NCBI GenBank assembly: GCA_021792885.1
Contig: JAJYTV010000142.1
Span: 1 to 5,694 of the forward strand
DNA: 5,694 nucleotides
Source of the DNA: Bacillota bacterium
GTDB lineage: Bacteria > Bacillota > Sulfobacillia > JAJZYS01 > JAJYTV01
Direction of reading: 5' to 3'
In this document: one piece after another, positions 1 to 4,181 of the stretch
Position numbering within the stretch: position 1 is the stretch's first letter
Layout: every line of letters starts with the position of its first letter
The notes under the pieces: model-generated
Database searches by the model: none
What the model was told of the DNA's origin: nothing
The model's input: only the letters and a program-made list of their open reading frames with translations
Position numbers and translations under genes: made by a program

Positions 1-751
1 GGCCGTCGATCGTGCCGCTGCTCGGGTTGACCGCGCCGCTGCTCGACGAACTGCTGCTCGAAGCGCCGTTGCCCGAAGAACTGTTGCTCGAAGAGGACCC
101 CCCCGGCGAGCTGCTGCCGTCACCCGAAGACTGGCTCTGGCCCGCGCCCGTGGACTGGCTCTGGCCCGCGCCCGTGGACTGGCTCTGGCCCGCGCCCGTG
201 GACTGGCTCTGGCCCGTCAGTGCTGCGAGCGTCTGCCCGCTGACCGCGTCGTTCAGCGGTAGGCCGTGCGCGCGTTCGAAGGCCTGTAGCGCATGGGCGG
301 TGTTCATGAGGAACACGCCGTTCGACGGGCCGGGGTCGAAGCCGTCCGCACGGAGCGTGTTCTGCAGATCCACTACCGGCGTGCCGACGTCTCCGTAGTC
401 GGCACCGGTCGCTGCCAGGGTCCCGGTCGTCAGGTGGAAGCGGTCGGAGAGCTGCTGGTGGATCGCACCCCAGGTGATGGGGCCTACGATGCCGTCCACC
501 GCGACGCCTGCCTCACGCTGGAACATGCGCACTGCCGCGCGCGTCTTCGGTCCGAAGATGCCGTCGATCGGGCCAGGGGAGTCGTGCAGTGCGAGAAGAT
601 CCGACTGCAGGATCGCGACTTGGCTGCCGTTCGATCCGTACGACTCCAGCCCTCCGCCGGGCAGTGTGGGCGCGGATTGCGCCATCGCCGCGGCCGGCGC
701 CAACAGAACGCCCGCTGCGACCGCCCAGGAAAGCAGTGCTCGCTTCTTCAT
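1..751 (-). CDS. Secreted peptidoglycan-binding protein with two PG_binding_1-like domains and Ser-rich repeat tail (C-terminus cut by window edge)
   Basis: Read on the minus strand from ATG at 751, the frame is open for 250 codons to the window edge, so the stop is missing. Residues 1-24 form a signal peptide: MKKR, a hydrophobic core, then AMA before QS, a good signal peptidase I site. Residues about 43-101 match the peptidoglycan-binding fold (QVAILQSDLLALH, then GPIDGIFGPKTRAAVRMFQ, then VDGIVGPITW). A second, more diverged copy lies at about 124-178 (VVDLQNTLRADGFDPGPSNG, then ALQAFERAHGLPL). The tail is low complexity: GQSQSTGA octapeptide repeats at about 180-208, then a Ser/Gly run. 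Such proteins are exported and bind cell-wall glycan. No catalytic domain is visible, though one could follow beyond the edge. The start is supported by the signal peptide and by GGAGGG upstream. It is transcribed divergently from pyk. Confidence 0.88.
   Translation of the reverse strand, partial: MKKRALLSWAVAAGVLLAPAAAMAQSAPTLPGGGLESYGSNGSQVAILQSDLLALHDSPGPIDGIFGPKTRAAVRMFQREAGVAVDGIVGPITWGAIHQQLSDRFHLTTGTLAATGADYGDVGTPVVDLQNTLRADGFDPGPSNGVFLMNTAHALQAFERAHGLPLNDAVSGQTLAALTGQSQSTGAGQSQSTGAGQSQSTGAGQSQSSGDGSSSPGGSSSSNSSSGNGASSSSSSSSGAVNPSSGTIDG
129..216. repeat. Tandem 24-bp minisatellite inside the coding region (three perfect units plus 16 bp)
   Basis: Three identical 24-bp units occupy 129-152, 153-176 and 177-200, and a partial fourth occupies 201-216. 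On the coding (minus) strand each unit encodes the octapeptide GQSQSTGA. Because 24 is a multiple of three, gain or loss of a unit would change linker length without a frameshift. Identity at third codon positions suggests recent duplication or homogenisation. Confidence 0.93.
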
Positions 752-756
752 GATCA

Positions 757-762
757 CCCTCC
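757..762 (-). promoter_or_regulatory. Ribosome binding site of the peptidoglycan-binding protein gene
   Basis: On the minus strand GGAGGG lies 5 nt before the ATG at 751-749, a strong Shine-Dalgarno match that fixes the start in front of the signal peptide. Confidence 0.75.
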
Positions 763-794
763 AACCTCAAACTCGGAACAGGTTTGCGGTTTTG

Positions 795-823
795 AGTGTA
801 CAGGCGTATTCCGGCAAAGTCAG
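795..823 (-). promoter_or_regulatory. Candidate sigma70 promoter for the peptidoglycan-binding protein gene
   Basis: On the minus strand CTGACT (823-818) and TACACT (800-795) are separated by 17 bp. Each matches the consensus at 4 of 6 positions. Transcription would start near 788, giving a leader of about 37 nt. This is a by-eye match only. Confidence 0.3.
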
Positions 824-934
824 ATGCTGAAACCCGCCACTGGTGAGCCTTTCAGGCGTTTTGCCCGAACAGGCGGCGATTTCTGCCGACGTTTGGACTT
901 TTGTTGCATGATGGGCCGGACCAACTCTTTTCGG

Positions 935-963
935 TTGTCCTGATGGGACAAGTCCCATAGCAT
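935..963 (+). promoter_or_regulatory. Candidate pyk promoter with a palindromic operator in its spacer
   Basis: TTGTCC (935-940) and TAGCAT (958-963) are spaced by exactly 17 bp, each 4 of 6 against the sigma70 consensus. The spacer, plus the first base of the -10 box, is the perfect inverted repeat ATGGGACAAGTCCCAT (943-958). A protein bound there would sit on the promoter face, as a repressor or DNA-distorting activator does. Transcription would begin near 970, about 30 nt before the pyk start. No regulator is encoded nearby, so its identity is unknown. Confidence 0.4.
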
Positions 964-989
964 GGGAAGCGAGAACACCCACGACAGAC

Positions 990-994
990 GAGGT
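990..994 (+). promoter_or_regulatory. Ribosome binding site of pyk
   Basis: GAGGT lies 5 nt before the ATG at 1000. It supports the start that gives the family-typical N-terminus MRRTKIVATLGP. Confidence 0.65.
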
Positions 995-999
995 GTACA

Positions 1000-2742
1000 A
1001 TGCGGCGGACGAAGATTGTGGCCACCCTTGGCCCGGCGACAGACGACCCTTCGGTGCTGCAGGCAATCCTATCGGCCGGCGTCGACGTGGCACGGCTCAA
1101 CCTCTCCCACGGCAACACCCAGGACCGCATACGCCGCGTGCAGGCGCTGCGCGAGGCGGAGCGCCTTGCGGGGCGCATGGTCGGCCTGCTGTTCGACACG
1201 CGCGGCCCGGAGGTGCGCCTCGGTGCCTTCCGAAGCGGGCATGCAGAGATCGCGCTCGGCCAGGACTTCTGGCTGCGCGCCGACGATGTGCAGGGTGATG
1301 CCGAGCAGGCTTCCGTCTCGTTCGCCGGGCTTTTCCCCCTGCTGCGCCCCGGCATGACGGTGCTGCTGGACGATGGGCGGGTGCCGCTCGAGGTGCTCGA
1401 GGTCGCGCGGGACAGGGCGCGCTGCCGTGCCGGTACGGACGCCGTCCTCACGGACCACCGCAAGGTGACGGTACCGGGTGTGTCGCTCCCGCTGCCGCCC
1501 CTGACCGACGATGATCTCGCAGACCTGCGCCTGGGAACCGAACTCGGAATGGACTTCGTGGCCGCGTCGTTCACGTCGACCGCGGCGCATGTGCTGGAAG
1601 TGCGCGACGCGCTTGCCGGTCTCGGCTCGGACGCACGCGTCATCGCGAAACTGGAGACGCCCGAAGGGATGGAGAACCTGGACGCCATCCTCCGGGTTGC
1701 AGACGGCATCATGGTGGCGCGTGGCGACCTCGGCGTCGAATGCGCGCCCGAAGACGTACCGCTCATGCAAAAGCGCGCGATCCAGGCGGCCAACCGTTTC
1801 GGCAAACCCGTGATCACCGCGACGCAGATGCTCGAGACGATGATCACGCAGCCGGTGGCGACCCGCGCGGAAGCCTCCGACATCGCGAACGCGATCCTTG
1901 ACGGCTCGGACGCCGTGATGCTCTCAGCCGAGACGGCGACCGGCCGTTATCCCGTACAGGCGGTGGCCTTCATGGCTCGCCTGTGCGGGCGGGTCGAAGC
2001 GTCCTTCCCCTATGGTCGCCGCCCGCCCGGCGAGCGCACGCCGGACACGGTGCCGGAGGCGATCTCTGCCGCGACGGTCGAGATTGCGCAGCAGCTCGGC
2101 GCACGCGCCATCGTCACTGCCACGCAGAGCGGCTACACGACGCGCATGGTCGCGCGCCACCGGCCCGAGGCCCCGATCCTCGCCGCGACGCCGGACGAGC
2201 GCGCGGCAAGGGCGACCCTGCTGGTCTGGGGTGCCCAGCCGCTGCTCGTCTCGCCCGCGGAGTCCAGCGACGAAGTCGCCGCGCAAGCGATCGAGGCGGC
2301 GCAGCGAACGGCTCTCGTCGGCGAGGGGGACGTGCTGGTCTACACAGCCGGCGTGCCCGTCGGCGTTCCCGGCACCACCAACCTCATCCGGGTGCACACG
2401 GTCGGCAACGTCGCGGTCCGCGGGCACGGGATCGGAGACGGCCGCGCGAGTGGACCCGTAGTCCGCGTCACCCGCGCTTCCGATATCCAACGTATCAGGG
2501 AGGGTGCCATCGTCGTGGCGCACCACACGGACGCAACCATGGTCGCGGCACTCCAAAAGGCTGCGGCGCTGGTGGTCGAAGAGGGCGGCCTGACGTCGCA
2601 CGCCGCGATCGTCGGATTGTCGCTCGGCGTTCCCGTGCTTGTCGGGGCATCCGGCGCACTCGGCATCCTCCAAGAAGGCGAGAATGTCACGGTCGATGCG
2701 CGCCGCAGCCTCGTCTACCGCGGCATCGTCCCGGTGAGCTGA
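1000..2742 (+). CDS. pyk: Pyruvate kinase, long form with C-terminal PEP-utilising (phosphohistidine) domain
   Basis: Pyruvate kinase transfers phosphate from phosphoenolpyruvate to ADP in the last step of glycolysis, in the cytosol. The 580-aa product starts with the canonical MRRTKIVATLGP. It has ARLNLSHG (31-38, substrate Arg32, Asn34, Ser36, His37), DTRGPEVR (66-73; most relatives have Lys in place of this Arg), AKLETPEG (216-223, catalytic Lys217, metal ligand Glu219), MVARGDLGVE (238-247, Asp243), TATQMLETM (273-281, Thr275) and AEASDIANAILDGSDAVML (290-308). The A/B/C domains end with GVPGTTNLIRV (455-465). Residues about 480-575 are an extra swivelling domain with EEGGLTSHAA (527-536), where His534 aligns with the phosphohistidine of PPDK and PTS enzyme I. 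This layout is known from Bacillus and Geobacillus enzymes (about 585 aa); short forms are about 470 aa. The frame is intact. The next gene starts 1 bp after the stop. Confidence 0.97.
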   Translation: MRRTKIVATLGPATDDPSVLQAILSAGVDVARLNLSHGNTQDRIRRVQALREAERLAGRMVGLLFDTRGPEVRLGAFRSGHAEIALGQDFWLRADDVQGDAEQASVSFAGLFPLLRPGMTVLLDDGRVPLEVLEVARDRARCRAGTDAVLTDHRKVTVPGVSLPLPPLTDDDLADLRLGTELGMDFVAASFTSTAAHVLEVRDALAGLGSDARVIAKLETPEGMENLDAILRVADGIMVARGDLGVECAPEDVPLMQKRAIQAANRFGKPVITATQMLETMITQPVATRAEASDIANAILDGSDAVMLSAETATGRYPVQAVAFMARLCGRVEASFPYGRRPPGERTPDTVPEAISAATVEIAQQLGARAIVTATQSGYTTRMVARHRPEAPILAATPDERAARATLLVWGAQPLLVSPAESSDEVAAQAIEAAQRTALVGEGDVLVYTAGVPVGVPGTTNLIRVHTVGNVAVRGHGIGDGRASGPVVRVTRASDIQRIREGAIVVAHHTDATMVAALQKAAALVVEEGGLTSHAAIVGLSLGVPVLVGASGALGILQEGENVTVDARRSLVYRGIVPVS

Positions 2743-2743
2743 G

Positions 2744-3397
2744 ATGCCCAAGCAGCAGCAACGCGGCGGCCGCCGGCGCCAGACCGCGGGTTCGGCCGGA
2801 TGGATCTGGGGGGGCGTCTTCGCCATCGCACTCGTGGCGCTCGCGCTCCTCGCCCGAGTCGGCGCAAAGCCTGTCGCGCCGCTCTTGCAGCAGGGCAAGG
2901 CGCTGGGCGCGAACGTCTTCCAGCCGGGCGACACCGCGAGCGGCGGCCAGGGCCAGACGGTGGACCAGATCTCCTGCGACTCGGGAACGCGGATCAACTA
3001 CCACTATCACGCGCACCTCAGCCTGTTCGTGAACGGGCGGCAGATCGCGCTTCCGATGGCGATCGGCATCGTGCAGCCGCAGCTCAAGGGCGCGAACGGG
3101 TTCGTCGACGCCGGTCGGTGCTTCTACTGGCTGCACACGCACGACGCAAGCGGGATCATCCACATCGAGTCGCTTGCGCCGGGGCCCTACACGCTTGGGG
3201 ACTTCTTCGCCATCTGGGGGGAGCCGCTCTCGCAGCACGGCTTCGCCGGCTACCGCGGAAAGCTCTACGCCTACGTCGGCGGCAAGCCATACCACGGCCG
3301 CCTCAAGAGCCTCACGCTGACGCCGCACGAGGAGATCACGCTCGCGATCGGCAAACCCGTGCAGCCGCCGTCCTACCGCTGGCCTGCCGGCCTGTGA
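2744..3397 (+). CDS. Membrane-anchored His-rich protein of unknown function, possible metal binder
   Basis: I do not recognise a named family. The 217-aa product has a basic N-terminus (QRGGRRRQ), one hydrophobic segment at about 20-37 (WIWGGVFAIALVALALLA), a linker rich in Gly/Gln, and a compact domain from about 75 to 205. By the positive-inside rule that domain should face outside. The domain carries YHYHAH (86-91), CFYWLHTHDASGIIHIE (126-142) and two Cys (78 and 126) that could form a disulfide. I recall similar HxHAHLxxFVNG and WLHTHDxSGxIHxE blocks in uncharacterised bacterial and archaeal proteins, but could not check this. The clustered His (87, 89, 91, 131, 133, 140) with Asp134 and Glu142 suggest a metal site, perhaps copper; this is inference. 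It starts 1 bp after the pyk stop with a weak GGTGAG inside pyk, so translation is probably coupled. It ends with TGA. Confidence 0.85.
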   Translation: MPKQQQRGGRRRQTAGSAGWIWGGVFAIALVALALLARVGAKPVAPLLQQGKALGANVFQPGDTASGGQGQTVDQISCDSGTRINYHYHAHLSLFVNGRQIALPMAIGIVQPQLKGANGFVDAGRCFYWLHTHDASGIIHIESLAPGPYTLGDFFAIWGEPLSQHGFAGYRGKLYAYVGGKPYHGRLKSLTLTPHEEITLAIGKPVQPPSYRWPAGL

Positions 3398-3415
3398 ACT
3401 CGAGCCCGACAACCG

Positions 3416-3444
3416 TTGACAGCGCTCGCGCAAGTTGCTAAATT
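3416..3444 (+). promoter_or_regulatory. Strong sigma70 promoter for the NYN gene or its leader RNA
   Basis: A perfect TTGACA (-35, 3416-3421), a 17-bp spacer and TAAATT (-10, 3439-3444, 4 of 6) lie 19 bp after the previous stop codon. The AT-rich -10 region stands out from the GC-rich surroundings. Transcription is expected near 3451, leaving about 105 nt of leader before the NYN start codon. Confidence 0.75.
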
Positions 3445-3504
3445 CGGTTCAGTCATACGCCCTGCCGTTGCGCTCGCGCGCGATGACAGGAGGGAATTCA
3501 TCGA

Positions 3505-3539
3505 CGGGGAGAGTCGACAGGGCTCTCCCCGGTATTTTT
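3505..3539 (+). terminator. Intrinsic terminator-like hairpin inside the NYN leader
   Basis: CGGGGAGAG (3505-3513) pairs perfectly with CTCTCCCCG (3523-3531), a 9-bp GC-rich stem with a 9-nt loop. TATTTTT (3533-3539) follows. It lies between a strong promoter and the start codon rather than at a gene end, so it may act as an attenuator or as the 3' end of a small RNA. Confidence 0.6.
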
Positions 3540-3545
3540 CTGAAA

Positions 3546-3550
3546 GAGGG
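3546..3550 (+). promoter_or_regulatory. Ribosome binding site choosing the NYN start at 3557
   Basis: GAGGG directly abuts an ATG at 3551 but is 6 nt before the ATG at 3557. Normal spacing favours 3557, giving MGRVAIFIDGG; the alternative adds only two residues (MP). Confidence 0.65.
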
Positions 3551-3556
3551 ATGCCC

Positions 3557-4111
3557 ATGGGTCGCGTCGCGATCTTCATCGATGGCGGCTACCTCGATAA
3601 GGTCCTTGCATCGGAATATGGCATGGCGCGACTCGATTACGCGGAGTTCGCAAACCAACTGGCGGGCAAGGACGAGATCCTGCGCACGTACTACTACCAC
3701 TGCCCGCCGTGGCAGAACAACCCGCCCACCCAGGAGGAGCAGCTTCGCTTCTCGGGCAAGGAGCGGTTCTTCGACGCCCTGCGGAGCCTGCCGTGCTTCG
3801 AGGTGCGCCTCGGGCGGCTCGAGCGCCGGGGCGTCAACGAGGACGGCTCGCCGAACTTTGTGCAAAAACGCGTCGACATCCAGCTCGGCGTCGACCTCGT
3901 GCAGCTCTCGGTCAAGCACCGCATCGAGCGCGCTGTGCTCGTGACGGGCGACAGCGACTTCCTGCCTGCCGTGTTCGCCGCGAAGAACGAGGGCGTGCGC
4001 ATCGACCTGGTGCATGGCGCCCAATACCACTTCGATCTCTGGCAGGCGTGCGACAGCCGCCTCGGACTCGATTCCGCGCTCGTCGAGCGGGTGCGCCGCA
4101 GCGCCGTCTAA
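3557..4111 (+). CDS. NYN-domain (LabA/DUF88-type, PIN-like) putative ribonuclease
   Basis: The 184-aa product is essentially one NYN domain, a PIN-like fold whose members cleave RNA using a cluster of acidic residues and a metal ion. Visible motifs are VAIFIDGGYLD (4-14, first acidic residue Asp9), QKRVDIQLGVDLVQLS (103-118, Asp107 and Asp113; this replaces the QKgVDv.laiD block of relatives) and LVTGDSDFLPAV (128-139, Asp132 and Asp134). All expected acidic positions are kept, so it is probably active. The C-terminus (LVHGAQYHFDLWQACDSR) is typical of LabA-like proteins. There is no signal peptide or membrane segment, so it should be cytosolic. An upstream TTG could extend the frame to 3416, but that codon is the -35 box. 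It has its own promoter and structured leader. The substrate is unknown. Stop is TAA. Confidence 0.9.
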   Translation: MGRVAIFIDGGYLDKVLASEYGMARLDYAEFANQLAGKDEILRTYYYHCPPWQNNPPTQEEQLRFSGKERFFDALRSLPCFEVRLGRLERRGVNEDGSPNFVQKRVDIQLGVDLVQLSVKHRIERAVLVTGDSDFLPAVFAAKNEGVRIDLVHGAQYHFDLWQACDSRLGLDSALVERVRRSAV

Positions 4112-4138
4112 CAGGACCCGGGCCCAAGCCGCTTGCCG

Positions 4139-4174
4139 CTCCCCGTGGCCTCGGGCATGATGGCATGGGGGGAG
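4139..4174 (+). promoter_or_regulatory. Ribosome binding site of the selenoprotein gene, with complementary upstream strand
   Basis: GGGGGGAG (4167-4174) lies 7 nt before the ATG at 4182 and is the only strong Shine-Dalgarno in this 70-bp gap; it decides the start. CTCCCC (4139-4144) is exactly complementary to GGGGAG (4169-4174), with a possible inner GCC/GGC pairing (4148-4150, 4162-4164). Folding would hide the ribosome site. No convincing terminator separates this gene from the NYN gene. Confidence 0.5.
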
Positions 4175-4181
4175 TTTCCGC

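Larger units (their letters stand above)
3451..3556 (+). promoter_or_regulatory. Structured leader RNA with alternative stems, candidate attenuator or cis-regulatory RNA
   Basis: Four potential stems overlap in series. Stem A pairs GTCAT-A-CGC (3452-3460) with GCGATGAC (3480-3487), with one bulged A. Stem B pairs CGATGA (3481-3486) with TCATCG (3498-3503) and exposes AGGAGGG (3488-3494) in its loop. Stem C pairs TCGAC (3501-3505) with GTCGA (3513-3517). Stem D is the terminator-like hairpin at 3505-3531. Neighbouring stems share bases, so they are mutually exclusive, which is how attenuators and riboswitches work. I do not recognise a known riboswitch class. It could instead be a free-standing small RNA of about 90 nt ending at the T-run. 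Confidence 0.5.

Noticed and set aside
129..216. CRISPR-like direct repeats
   Set aside because: The units are tandem with no spacers and encode an in-frame octapeptide.
12..398. Plus-strand open frame with Leu/Glu/Pro repeats
   Set aside because: It is the complement of the Ser-rich tail and octapeptide repeats of the minus-strand peptidoglycan-binding protein, which has a signal peptide and recognisable domains.
847..865. Small terminator-like hairpin GCCT-TTC-AGGC followed by GTTTTG in the divergent intergenic region
   Set aside because: Only a 4-bp stem and an interrupted T-run; no gene ends there.
852..1883. Long minus-strand open frame antisense to pyk
   Set aside because: It is a low-complexity Ser/Arg/Ala frame typical of the opposite strand of GC-rich genes and overlaps a certain pyk gene.
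3500..3502. ATC as a rare start codon after AGGAGGG in the NYN leader
   Set aside because: It is in frame with the NYN gene at good spacing, but ATC initiation is very rare and the added 19 residues look like leader hairpin sequence.
3416..3556. N-terminal extension of the NYN protein from TTG 3416
   Set aside because: That TTG is part of the TTGACA -35 box, so it is upstream of the transcript; NYN proteins normally begin right before the IFIDGG strand.
4133..4161. Promoter for the selenoprotein gene (TTGCCG, 17 bp, CATGAT)
   Set aside because: Both boxes are 4 of 6, but the start site would fall at about 4168, inside the ribosome binding site, leaving an implausibly short leader.
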